64,000 nucleotides of DNA, taken from contig URHE01000003.1 in NCBI GenBank assembly GCA_900547595.1, positions 1 through 64,000 of the forward strand, written 5' to 3'. This document shows positions 8,072 to 15,895 of this stretch, piece after piece. The position numbers were made by a program, and so were the translations under genes. Below the pieces are notes generated by a model. That model was not told the origin of the DNA and searched no databases. It saw only the letters and a program-made list of their open reading frames with translations. Origin of the DNA: an uncultured Desulfovibrio sp. Lineage in GTDB: Bacteria > Desulfobacterota > Desulfovibrionia > Desulfovibrionales > Desulfovibrionaceae. Within the stretch, counting starts at the first letter, position 1; each line of letters starts with the position of its first letter.

Positions 8072-8983
8072 TTAGGAACGGGAGCGGGCGCGGCCCAGCT
8101 CCATGAGCCGTTCAAGCAGTTGCGCGAACGACAGGCCCGCGGCGGCGGCTTCCTGCGGCACAAGGCTTGTGGCCGTCATGCCGGGCAGGGTATTGACCTC
8201 CAGCAGGGTGAGGCTGTCGTCGGCGCCGAGGATGAAGTCCGTCCGGCTATAGCCCGAAAGCCCCAGGGCCCTGTGCGCGGCCAGCGCCAGCTTTTGCGCG
8301 CGGGCCGTTGCCGCCGGGCTGATGGGCGCGGGGCACAGTTCACGCGCGCCGCCCTTGGCGTACTTGCTTTCGTAATCAAAGAAGCTCCCGGCCAGCGGTT
8401 CGATGAGGAGCGGGGGCAGGGCTTCCTCGCCCAGCACGGCGCAGGTGAGTTCGCGGCCGGGCAGTTCGGTTTCCAGCAGCGCCTCGTCCCCGGCGGCAAA
8501 GATGGCGGCAAGGGCCCTGTCCAGTTCGGCCCGATTTTCCGCGCGGCCAAGCCGCAACGACGAGCCGCCGGTATTGCTCTTGACAAAGAGCGGGTAGGGC
8601 AGGCGGGGCTGCCAGTTCGCCGGGGGCGGGAGCGGCAAAAATTCCCAATCGGCCGTGGGCAGCCCCGCCTGGCGGAAAATCTGCTTGGCCGCGGCCTTGT
8701 TCAGCGCCAGGAACGATCCCGCCGGGCCGGAGCCCTGATAGGGGCAGCCCGCGGCATCCAGCAGCGCCTGGACAAGGCCGTCCTCCCCGGGGGCTCCGTG
8801 CAGCCCGATAAAGGCGAAGTCGTGCCGCCGCGCCTCTTCCATGAGGCGATCAAAGCCGGAAAGCAGGTCGAAAAATGTGACCTCATGGCCCGCATCGCGC
8901 AGGACGCCTTCAACGATGCGGGAACTGTTCAGCGAGACCTCGCGCTCAGTGGACCAGCCCCCGGCAATCAAAAGAATCTTCAT
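8072..8983 (-). CDS. ddl: D-alanine--D-alanine ligase
   Basis: ATP-grasp enzyme of 303 residues that joins two D-alanines for peptidoglycan precursors in the cytoplasm. It begins MKILLIAGGWSTEREVSLNS, the family N-terminal signature. The sequences IGLHGAPGEDGLVQ, PLFVKSNTGGSS, FFDYESKYAKGG and LEVNTLPGMTATSL are all Ddl motifs; the last holds the Mg-binding Glu and Asn. I use the ATG at 8983, since starting 13 codons further up adds residues foreign to the family. It overlaps the end of the HD-domain gene by 38 bases, so the two are co-transcribed. Confidence 0.96.
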   Translation of the reverse strand: MKILLIAGGWSTEREVSLNSSRIVEGVLRDAGHEVTFFDLLSGFDRLMEEARRHDFAFIGLHGAPGEDGLVQALLDAAGCPYQGSGPAGSFLALNKAAAKQIFRQAGLPTADWEFLPLPPPANWQPRLPYPLFVKSNTGGSSLRLGRAENRAELDRALAAIFAAGDEALLETELPGRELTCAVLGEEALPPLLIEPLAGSFFDYESKYAKGGARELCPAPISPAATARAQKLALAAHRALGLSGYSRTDFILGADDSLTLLEVNTLPGMTATSLVPQEAAAAGLSFAQLLERLMELGRARSRS

Positions 8984-9617
8984 GGAGTTTCCATCCAAGT
9001 TGCGCCGCAAGGGCGCGTTCAATGGTCACGGCCTGCTCGTGGGCGGCGCGGATGCCCGCGCGGGCGCGGTCGTCACGCCCGTAGCGGGTGAGCAGGTCCT
9101 CAAACCGTTCCTCAAGGGTCACGCAGGCGTCGTGGCGCACGCGCTTGTCGGCATAAATGACAAAGAACGGCAGCGCGCAGATGCCGGGGCCGTCCGGCAC
9201 CGCCCAGGGCCAGTGCACATGGAGCAGGACGCCACGGGCGATGCCGTAATGGCGCGTTTCGGCCAGCGCCCACGAGGCGCCAAGCTGGGCGTGGCTGCCG
9301 CCATGGAGCAGACAGTAGGTTTTTGCAAGATCGTGCAGCAGGGCCGCCGCGCGCACGGTCCCGACCTGGACGGGGAGGCCCAGGTCAGCCGCGCGGCGCG
9401 CAAGTTCGGTGGCGATATGCGCCACCATGCGCGAATGGCGCTCCACATTGGGGAGCATGCCGTATTTGCGCCAGAGCGCGAAACACGCGGCATCATCCGG
9501 CGGCGGGGGCAGGCCGGCCCCGGCGCGCACGGCGAGCTCCGGGAGCTCCGGCAGACAGGAAAAGGGATGCCCTTCGCCTGTGGGGCACTGGTGAGGTGAA
9601 CGATCCGGCGCGCGCAT
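8946..9617 (-). CDS. HD-domain phosphohydrolase
   Basis: A 223-residue protein with a metal-dependent HD hydrolase domain. The visible ligands are the His of VERHSRMVAHIATELARR (about residue 60), the His-Asp pair of AAALLHDLAKTYCLLHGG (about residue 93), and later histidines in RHYGIARGVLLHVHW. The arrangement resembles the YqeK-type HD family, but I cannot tell nucleotidase from dinucleotide hydrolase activity by eye. The start codon is preceded by AAGGGTAAGG. The 3' end overlaps ddl by 38 bases. Transcription is divergent from the membrane protein gene at 9776, leaving a 158-base shared upstream region. Confidence 0.82.
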   Translation of the reverse strand: MRAPDRSPHQCPTGEGHPFSCLPELPELAVRAGAGLPPPPDDAACFALWRKYGMLPNVERHSRMVAHIATELARRAADLGLPVQVGTVRAAALLHDLAKTYCLLHGGSHAQLGASWALAETRHYGIARGVLLHVHWPWAVPDGPGICALPFFVIYADKRVRHDACVTLEERFEDLLTRYGRDDRARAGIRAAHEQAVTIERALAAQLGWKLHEDSFDCRGLVH

Positions 9618-9775
9618 GGCGCGACCTTACCCTTGATGCGGCGTGCTGGCAAGCGGCGGGGAAGGAATGTCCGGCCTGTCCTCTTGGCGACCGGGCGCGA
9701 TGCGGGTATGCTCCGCACCGGATACGGCCCGGCGGCCATTTTCCGCAACAACGTTCTGCCAGACCCGGAGGGATC

Positions 9776-11503
9776 ATGGGCCCTTTCCAGCGCCGAATCC
9801 GGAACTTCCTGCCCTGGGCCGTGGCCGCGCTCGTGCCCGCGGCCTATCTTGTCCTCTACACGCCGTATGGCATGGACACCACGGATTTCGGCTATTTTTA
9901 CGGCTATGCCTGGCGCATTCTCGACGGCCAGATGCCGTACCGGGATTTTTCCTATATCAAACCAGCCCTGCCGCTTTACTGGCATGCCTTCTGGCTCTGG
10001 CTCACGCCGGAACATCTTGGCGTGCTGGCGGGCAAGGCCGGTTTTCTGGCGACCATGCTCGCGGCATCCTGGTGTGCCGCCGCGTATCTCGGGCGCATTT
10101 TCCGCCTGACGGCGTTGGGACTGTCCCTGCCCCTGCTTGCCACCTGCGGCTTTGTCTGGGGCGTGCATTCCTTTCCCCATATGCCCTGGCACACGGCGGA
10201 CGGCGTGCTTTTCGCCGGGGGCGCGCTGCTGGCGGGGGTGTCCGGCTGGCCGCTGCTCGCGGGTCTGCTCGCGGGCTGTGCCATGCTCTGCAAGCAGTCC
10301 TTTCTTCTGGTGCCGCCGGCGGTGGTGGCGCTGGTCTGGCTGGAGCGCTCCTGGCGTGAGGCGCTCCGTTGCGTGGCGGGCTGGCTGGGGACGCTGGCGG
10401 CAGCGTGGCTCTTTCTCCGGGCCGGGGGCGCGCTGGAGGCGTTCTCCCGCATGACCACGGGCCAGCTCGACATCCGCGAGGCGCTGGATGCCGGCATCTA
10501 TATCTATGCGCGCCAGAACTGGCTTTTCCCTCTCGCCGCCGCGGCGCCGTGGCTTGTGGCCCGGCTCGCCGGCAAACGGCTTCCGGCGTGGCTGTCTCCG
10601 GCCTATGTGTATCTGGCCCTCCTGACGGTCTGGTATGTGCGCGAGGTCCTCGTCAAGGAGGGCTGGATCGGGTACGGCGCCTCCTGGCCGACGCTCTTCA
10701 TGGTGCTCGGCGGGGTGTGCGTGCTCTTTCCTCATGCCTTTCTCGTGCCCTGGCTGCGCGATGCCAGGACTCCCCGGCCCCGTCTGCGGGCGGCGGCGGG
10801 CCTTGGCGCCGGGCTGGTGGCCGCCTGGTCGGTGGCCATCAGCGGCGGATACAAGATTCCGGCCTTTTTTGCCGTGCCGCTGCTTTTCTCTCTTTTCGCC
10901 GTCCATGCGCGACTCGGGGGCAAGGTGCGGCCCCTTGCCTGGGCGGCCCTGGCGGCCGGACTCGTCATATTCGGCGCCGGGTACCAGTATCCATATGTAT
11001 TCCCCGAACGGCCCATGCCGCGCGCGGCATTGATCCATGACGCGGGCAGTGTCTATCCCCGGGCGGCGGGCGTCATGGTGGATGCGGATATGCTTGGCCG
11101 TCTTGCCGAGCTCAAGGCCCTGCGCGCAAAATACGGCCCCGCCTACAAGACGCTGCCCGGTTTTTCCTTTGCCTACTATCTTAATGGCGACAGGCCCATC
11201 TATGGATCGGACTGGCTCATCGACTGGGAGATCAACGGCGAAGTGGACCGCCTGTATCAGGAATTGCTGGACAAAAAGCTCACGGTATTCATGGAGCGGG
11301 ACCAGATGGAGGCCGAACGGGCCGATGCGTATGACCGCGCGGGCTACGGTGTGCCCCAGCGGGTGCGGCGATACTGGCGGGTAGTGGAGGAGACGCCGCA
11401 TTTCGTTGTCCTCCAGCCGCCGTCGGAAGAGATAAGCCCCGCTTCCGGCGCCGCGGCGGGGGGGACGCCTGCCGCTCCCGCCACCCTTCCCGCGCGACAG
11501 TGA
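9776..11503 (+). CDS. Polytopic membrane protein, GT-C (PMT/ArnT-like) glycosyltransferase candidate
   Basis: A 575-residue inner-membrane protein with roughly ten hydrophobic segments in the first 420 residues, followed by a soluble C-terminal part. The early loop contains GMDTTDFGYFYGYA, then ILDGQMPYRDFSYIKPALP. Acidic residues after the first helix followed by a G..PYRDF...P pattern are typical of lipid-phosphate-sugar-dependent GT-C enzymes. The C-terminal third ends in a Pro/Ala-rich tail. The frame is open from 9323, but the ATG at 9776 has a GGAGG site and begins the first hydrophobic segment, so I use it. The family assignment is moderately sure; the substrate is unknown. Confidence 0.7.
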   Translation: MGPFQRRIRNFLPWAVAALVPAAYLVLYTPYGMDTTDFGYFYGYAWRILDGQMPYRDFSYIKPALPLYWHAFWLWLTPEHLGVLAGKAGFLATMLAASWCAAAYLGRIFRLTALGLSLPLLATCGFVWGVHSFPHMPWHTADGVLFAGGALLAGVSGWPLLAGLLAGCAMLCKQSFLLVPPAVVALVWLERSWREALRCVAGWLGTLAAAWLFLRAGGALEAFSRMTTGQLDIREALDAGIYIYARQNWLFPLAAAAPWLVARLAGKRLPAWLSPAYVYLALLTVWYVREVLVKEGWIGYGASWPTLFMVLGGVCVLFPHAFLVPWLRDARTPRPRLRAAAGLGAGLVAAWSVAISGGYKIPAFFAVPLLFSLFAVHARLGGKVRPLAWAALAAGLVIFGAGYQYPYVFPERPMPRAALIHDAGSVYPRAAGVMVDADMLGRLAELKALRAKYGPAYKTLPGFSFAYYLNGDRPIYGSDWLIDWEINGEVDRLYQELLDKKLTVFMERDQMEAERADAYDRAGYGVPQRVRRYWRVVEETPHFVVLQPPSEEISPASGAAAGGTPAAPATLPARQ

Positions 11504-11621
11504 AGCGGCGCCCGGCAGCGGATGCGCTGCGGAGGCGAACCTTGCCACCTGATGCGCTGAACGGTAGAGTGGGAGCATTCCGCCGGCCCGCAAAGCGCCG
11601 CGTTTGTCCCGAGGATGCGCC

Positions 11622-13088
11622 ATGCCGCCGTTTTCCAATACCACTGAAAGTACGCGCCTGATTCTCGACAGCCTGCCCATGGGCGTGCTCTTCTGCGACA
11701 GGGAGGGCATCATCCGCTTTGTCAACAAGGCGTATGCGGACCTGCTCGGGCAGGCTCCCGACGCGCTGCTGGGACGGGACATCACGGAGGTCATTCCCCA
11801 TTCCCGCGCCCAGGTGGTCATGCGTGAAGGCCATCCGGAAATGGGCGAGCTGTGCCAGCTCGGGCCGGGGAGCGCCCAGCCCGTGGTGGTCAACCGCATC
11901 CCGGTGCGCGACAGCCTGGGCCAGGTGGCGGGCATGGTGTCGCAGGCGCTGTTCAACGATCCGCAGGAACTCCAGCGTCTTTCCGCAAAAATCGAACGCC
12001 TTGACCGCAAGATCACTCATTACAAGCGGCGCATCCAGGCGAGCCTTGCGCCGCAATACAGCCTGTCGAGCATCCTCGGTGAAAGCGCGGTCATGCGCCG
12101 TCTGAAACGGCAGGTACAGCACTATGCCCGGCTGGACGAGCCGGTGCTCATCCTCGGCGCCACAGGCGCGGGCAAGGAGCTGTTCGCCCACGCGCTCCAT
12201 GCCGAAAGCCCCCGCGCCGAAGGGCCGCTTGTCTGCATCAACTGCGCGGCCATCCCCAAGGACCTGTTTGAATCGGAACTCTTCGGCTATGCGCGGGGGG
12301 CGTTTTCCGGAGCGCGGCAAGACGGCAAGATCGGCCAGATAGAACTGGCGGACAAGGGGACATTGTTTCTGGATGAGATCGGAGAAATGCCGCCGGAGAT
12401 ACAGGCAAAACTCCTGCGCGTGCTGGAAAGCCGAAGCGTCTGCCGTGTGGGGTCGGTCACGGCCCATACCGTCGATTTCCGCCTTGTGGCGGCCACAAAC
12501 CGGCACATGGCGGCCATGCTCCATGCCGGTTCCTTCCGCGAGGACCTGTATTACCGCATCAATACCTTTGTGCTTGAGATTCCGCCGCTGTGCGAGCGCG
12601 CGGAAGATATTCCGCTGATAGCGCGGCACACGCTGGCGCGCATGGGGCTTGAGCAGACGCGGTTTTCCGCCAGGGCCGAGGCCGCCATGCGGGCCTTTTC
12701 CTGGCCGGGCAATGTGCGCCAGCTGCACAATGCCGTGGTGCATGCTGCCACCATGCGGCAGGGGGACGTCATCGAGGTGGAGGACTTTCCGCCAGAAACC
12801 CTGCCTGCCATGACTGTGCGGGAAAACGCCGGCGGAAATGGGGGCGGTGCGGCGGCCACGCGTCGTGACGGGGGCGTCCGCATGCCGTCCGGTAGGGAAA
12901 TCGAACTCCACGGCGTCAGGGCGGATGCGGAGGCGCTTGCCATCCGGCAGGCGCTCGCCGCCCACGGCGGTAATGTCGCGGCCACGGCGCGCACCCTGGG
13001 CATCGCCCGGGCCACGCTGTATGCCAAGCTGACCAGATACGGCATCGTGCCGCAAAGGGCAGGCGTGCCGCGTCTTTTGGGCCATTGA
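11622..13088 (+). CDS. PAS-domain sigma-54-dependent transcriptional activator
   Basis: A 488-residue bacterial enhancer-binding protein. Residues about 10-110 form a PAS domain (ILDSLPMGVLFCDREGIIRF). A short coiled linker follows, then the AAA+ domain with Walker A GATGAGKE near residue 180. The sigma-54 contact loop reads GAFSGA instead of the canonical GAFTGA, a conservative change. Walker B is GTLFLDEIGE. The C-terminus has a Fis-type helix-turn-helix (GGNVAATARTLGIARATLYAKL). The start at 11622 follows GAGGATGCGCC; a TTG six codons earlier is less likely. The gene stands alone and is followed by a strong terminator. Neither its signal nor its target promoter can be read from the sequence. 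Confidence 0.92.
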   Translation: MPPFSNTTESTRLILDSLPMGVLFCDREGIIRFVNKAYADLLGQAPDALLGRDITEVIPHSRAQVVMREGHPEMGELCQLGPGSAQPVVVNRIPVRDSLGQVAGMVSQALFNDPQELQRLSAKIERLDRKITHYKRRIQASLAPQYSLSSILGESAVMRRLKRQVQHYARLDEPVLILGATGAGKELFAHALHAESPRAEGPLVCINCAAIPKDLFESELFGYARGAFSGARQDGKIGQIELADKGTLFLDEIGEMPPEIQAKLLRVLESRSVCRVGSVTAHTVDFRLVAATNRHMAAMLHAGSFREDLYYRINTFVLEIPPLCERAEDIPLIARHTLARMGLEQTRFSARAEAAMRAFSWPGNVRQLHNAVVHAATMRQGDVIEVEDFPPETLPAMTVRENAGGNGGGAAATRRDGGVRMPSGREIELHGVRADAEALAIRQALAAHGGNVAATARTLGIARATLYAKLTRYGIVPQRAGVPRLLGH

Positions 13089-13090
13089 GG

Positions 13091-13112
13091 CCCGGGGCAT
13101 TTCCGGGTTTTT
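13091..13112 (+). terminator. Rho-independent terminator after the sigma-54 activator
   Basis: Stem CCCGG (13091-13095) and CCGGG (13103-13107), with loop GGCATTT, followed by five T residues. It starts three bases after the activator stop codon. Confidence 0.75.
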
Positions 13113-13165
13113 GAACCGTCCGGATGCGGGCATATCCTCTCTGAAGGAGATGTATGCCGACAGAC

Positions 13166-13192
13166 GGGAATGCAAAAATTATTTGCATTCCC
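13166..13192. repeat. Perfect 11-bp inverted repeat (operator- or hairpin-like)
   Basis: GGGAATGCAAA and TTTGCATTCCC flank a 5-base AT centre. A further GGGAATGC copy lies at 13217-13224, directly against the -35 box of the tRNA-Ser promoter. No gene is encoded here. The symmetry suggests a protein-binding site or an RNA hairpin upstream of the tRNA promoter. Confidence 0.6.
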
Positions 13193-13224
13193 TCGCAAGG
13201 GAGCATGTGCGCCCTGGGGAATGC

Positions 13225-13253
13225 TTGACAATGATCTGTGAAATTTTTATGCT
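13225..13253 (+). promoter_or_regulatory. Sigma-70-type promoter of tRNA-Ser
   Basis: TTGACA at 13225-13230, a 17-base spacer, then TATGCT at 13248-13253. The predicted transcription start is about 10 bases before the tRNA 5' end at 13271. Confidence 0.75.
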
Positions 13254-13270
13254 CATGAGACGGTTTTTCT

Positions 13271-13365
13271 GGAGAGGTGTCCGAGTCGGCCGAAGGAGCT
13301 CGCCTGCTAAGCGAGTATACGGGCTTAAACCTGTATCGAGGGTTCAAATCCCTCCCTCTCCGCCA
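13271..13365 (+). tRNA. tRNA-Ser (anticodon GCU)
   Basis: A 95-base class II tRNA including an encoded CCA. The acceptor stem pairs GGAGAGG with CCTCTCC. The anticodon loop CTGCTAA between stems CTCGC and GCGAG gives anticodon GCU, reading AGC/AGU. A long variable arm and the T-loop GGTTCAAATCC are present. A terminator follows 27 bases later. The 3' end of a tRNA-Ser gene is a common integration site for mobile elements, and an integrase-like remnant lies just downstream. Confidence 0.97.
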
Positions 13366-13391
13366 ATAAAGTTTTCAGCAAAGTACGAAGA

Positions 13392-13432
13392 AGCCCGCAA
13401 CGCCTTGAGCAGAGCGGGCTTTTTCTGTTTTT
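13392..13432 (+). terminator. Rho-independent terminator after tRNA-Ser
   Basis: Stem AGCCCGC (13392-13398) and GCGGGCT (13414-13420) with a 15-base loop, followed by a T-rich tract TTTTCTGTTTTT. Confidence 0.85.
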
Positions 13433-13538
13433 AGTGCGCATTGGCGTTCGCTGAAATCCGTTGACAGCCACGAAAAAGGGGGGGCAACAATGGGGGCAAG
13501 TTGCGGCGGCGCAGTTGCCCCTTTCAGGAGTTGCCCAC

Positions 13539-13814
13539 ATGTCTTTCAAGTTGACAGATACCGCCAACCCACATTGCTCCGCGCCGGGGACGGCTTGTCG
13601 CAATGCGGGACCCCAGGCGGCAGACACAGCCCCGCCTTTCATAGCCAAGATTACGGAAAATGCCAGGAATATTGATATCGATAAAAAACGCCATGCTTGC
13701 AATAGTGGCTTCGCTATCGCCCAGATACGCCTCTGGATGAATTGTAGGGAGGTGTACACATATTCAAAACGACGCGGCAAGGAAAGCTATCCTGTCCGCG
13801 TCGCCCTATTTTGA
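13539..13814 (+). pseudogene. Possible tyrosine-integrase N-terminal remnant
   Basis: A 91-codon frame starting at an ATG with a good CAGGAG site. It begins MSFKLTDTA and a little later reads GTACRNAGPQ. Together these recall the usual start of P4-type tyrosine integrases (K-L-T-D-T-A-x-R-N-A-K-P), as if about 30 bases had been inserted between the halves. The rest of the frame resembles nothing I recognise, and no catalytic domain is present. Its position and direction, just past the 3' end of a tRNA-Ser gene, are where such integrase genes sit. GGGGCAA/TTGCCCC repeats (13481-13536) precede it. The call is tentative; the resemblance covers few residues. Confidence 0.35.
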
Positions 13815-13852
13815 GGTTTTCAAAAATATCGGCAATGCATTCTTTTCAGATA

Positions 13853-14482
13853 CTACCAGACATTCCTGTGTATCCTGTCCCCTACCTTGATAATTTTCTG
13901 TTTGCAAATGTGCGCATTTTCCGCTGGATAGCCAATAGCCAGAAAACAGGTGAACTCATATCCTTCCGGGGAATGGACAAGCCGCTTCACATGTTCCGGC
14001 TCATTGCCAATAGGGATTCGGAAAGCGCAGGCCAGCCCTTCCGCTGTCGCCGCCAATAAAATATTTTCCACAGCGGCCCAGGCGGAAGCGAAGTAGTTTA
14101 AGGAACTTTGGTCAACAGGCTGACAGAGGGGGCAATCTTTCTGCCGGAAAAAAGGCAGGACCAGGCAATTGCTCTGAATGAGCATCCGCTGTTGTTTTGG
14201 CAAAGCATCCACAAACATTGCATGTTCATCCCTGTCCATGTTGCCTGAAGCGGCGATAAGGCCAGTCTGTTGAATATTTTCCGTATTTTCGGCCACTGGC
14301 GCGACAAGGCGCGAAATATTCTCACGCCCGCGCACCACGACAAATTCAAACTGGCGCAAATGGTCATTGGTGGGTGCCTTGAAAGCTGCCCCAAGAATTT
14401 TTTCAAGAACTTCATCACTTACTTCACGGTCGGAAAGATCACGGATGGTGCGCCGTTTTTCCAGAACTTCATAAAAATCCAT
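13853..14482 (-). CDS. Nitroreductase-family flavoprotein
   Basis: A 209-residue protein of the FMN-dependent nitroreductase family, which reduces nitro compounds or other electrophiles with NAD(P)H. It begins MDFYEVLEKRRTIRDLSDREV, the family N-terminus with the FMN-binding R-R-[ST]-[IV]-R pattern. AFKAPTNDHLRQFEFVVV and the later ASAWAAVENILLAATAEGL are also typical. The segment is clearly AT-richer than its surroundings. It is divergent from an AraC regulator with about 107 bases between the starts, so that regulator probably controls it. The physiological substrate is unknown. Confidence 0.9.
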   Translation of the reverse strand: MDFYEVLEKRRTIRDLSDREVSDEVLEKILGAAFKAPTNDHLRQFEFVVVRGRENISRLVAPVAENTENIQQTGLIAASGNMDRDEHAMFVDALPKQQRMLIQSNCLVLPFFRQKDCPLCQPVDQSSLNYFASAWAAVENILLAATAEGLACAFRIPIGNEPEHVKRLVHSPEGYEFTCFLAIGYPAENAHICKQKIIKVGDRIHRNVW

Positions 14483-14589
14483 GAGAGTATGCCTCGCTGT
14501 TTTTTGGCTGTAAGCCGTTGTCTTTTCCGCAAGGATACACTATTTTTTGTTGAATACTTGCCTTATCGTCAAAAATATTTGTCGCAGAT

Positions 14590-15468
14590 TTGTATGCGGC
14601 AGTAAAAAAGCTCATCGCAGTGGAAGCAACAATTACTCCGTTTGAACTGCCCGACACGAGCAACCACTCCTTCTTTTTTGTGGATGCGAGCATTCCACCC
14701 TCGGTGGAAGCGAAGTTGCACAGGCATGATGCCTGGGAGCTGCTCTACGTCCTCCACGGCCATGGCAGAAGGACAGCGGGAGATACGGTACAGCCCTTTG
14801 TTGCCGGAGATGTGGCCTTAATACCGCCTGACATGATTCATCATTGGGCATTTGCACCTGATTCGGCTGATGAAAACGGGAATATCAGCTATTTGATGGT
14901 GGCTTTCAGCCATAATTTCGTTGAAGAGTGCCAAAAAACCTTCCCGGAGATACGCAATCGGCTGGCTGAGATTAAATTCCCCTCCAATGCGTTGCAATTT
15001 GGGGAGAATAGCGCAAAGACGTTACGCGACAGGCTGATACGGATGCGCGAGGGGGACGAACTGGCACGATTATGTGAAATGCTCCGACTACTGCCTGAAA
15101 TATTTACTGCCACTGAACGAGTCCTTGCGGGCAGGCCAATCCAGATTGAACGGGATGTACAGCGATTACAGCAAGTATGCACCTATGTAATGCGCCACTA
15201 TACCCATCAGATCACGCTCAAAGATATCGCTTCCGAAGTGGGCATGAACCGCTCCGCATTCTGCACATGGTTCAAACGCTGCAAGGATATGACATTTTCC
15301 CAGTTCCTCACCCAGTATCGTTTGAATACGGCAAAAGAACTTCTGGAAAGCTCAGAAAAACATATTTCCAAAATATGCTATCTGGTCGGTTTTAATGACT
15401 TGCCGCATTTTGTTCGTGTCTTCAAAAAGGCTTTTGGCGTTTCACCATCGCGTTACAGGAAAATGTAG
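14590..15468 (+). CDS. AraC-family transcriptional regulator (cupin type)
   Basis: A regulator of about 292 residues. The N-terminal cupin includes KLHRHDAWELLYVLHGHGRR and GDVALIPPDMIHHW. The C-terminal AraC domain includes YTHQITLKDIASEVGMNRSA and YLVGFNDLPHFVRVFKKAFG and ends SPSRYRKM. The start is uncertain. The frame opens at a TTG (14590) with no clear ribosome-binding site, and a GTG ten codons later is an alternative. It is divergent from the nitroreductase gene, shares its lower GC content and probably regulates it. The pair looks like a small cargo module of a tRNA-Ser-associated islet. Confidence 0.88.
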   Translation: MYAAVKKLIAVEATITPFELPDTSNHSFFFVDASIPPSVEAKLHRHDAWELLYVLHGHGRRTAGDTVQPFVAGDVALIPPDMIHHWAFAPDSADENGNISYLMVAFSHNFVEECQKTFPEIRNRLAEIKFPSNALQFGENSAKTLRDRLIRMREGDELARLCEMLRLLPEIFTATERVLAGRPIQIERDVQRLQQVCTYVMRHYTHQITLKDIASEVGMNRSAFCTWFKRCKDMTFSQFLTQYRLNTAKELLESSEKHISKICYLVGFNDLPHFVRVFKKAFGVSPSRYRKM

Positions 15469-15895
15469 CAGAACAGCCGAAAATTCCAGATGAATTACAC
15501 CAATATCGATAAAATTTATCTTTGATTTGTTTATGGTTGTCCATGATACTCCAGTCTGGAATGGAAAAATCCAATATATCACTACGTTATATATGCGATA
15601 AGCCAATTATCTGGACGGGCTGAGAGAATCCGCCGGGAATTCCGCTGCCAAGGGACAGCTATAGTGCCATGGTGAGAGGGACAATCGAAATGTCATCGAT
15701 CCGTTTTTCGTTGCCTTCTGAAAACGAATCGCTCAATATTGTGATGCAGAATCATCAGCACGCGGACCTTGCGATTGATGCGCGCCGCATAAGGGCGCGA
15801 TGCCAAGGGCCAGAATCCGTGAAGCGCGTGGAAAACCTTCCGGCGCGATGGCGTGGACGGCGCACGCGGCAGCGGGTTCGCTGTCGCGCCGCCCC
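15469..15895. other. AT-rich intergenic stretch, no convincing gene
   Basis: The gap lies between two convergent genes, the AraC gene and the PotE-like gene. The first 250 bases are strikingly AT-rich for this genome, and the composition returns to GC-rich near 15,740. No clear terminator, repeat of the tRNA-Ser 3' end, or coding region with family resemblance was found. Short open frames on both strands are not recognisable. Confidence 0.5.

Noticed and set aside
13325..13780. Minus-strand frame ending in EREGFEPSIQV
   Set aside because: This C-terminus is the well-known artefact of translating a tRNA-Ser 3' half; the rest has no family resemblance.
15617..15660. GGGCTGAGAGAATCC, resembling the CTGAGA element of a TPP riboswitch
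   Set aside because: The second conserved element (ACCTGAT) and the P1/P3 pairing are absent, and no thiamin gene follows.
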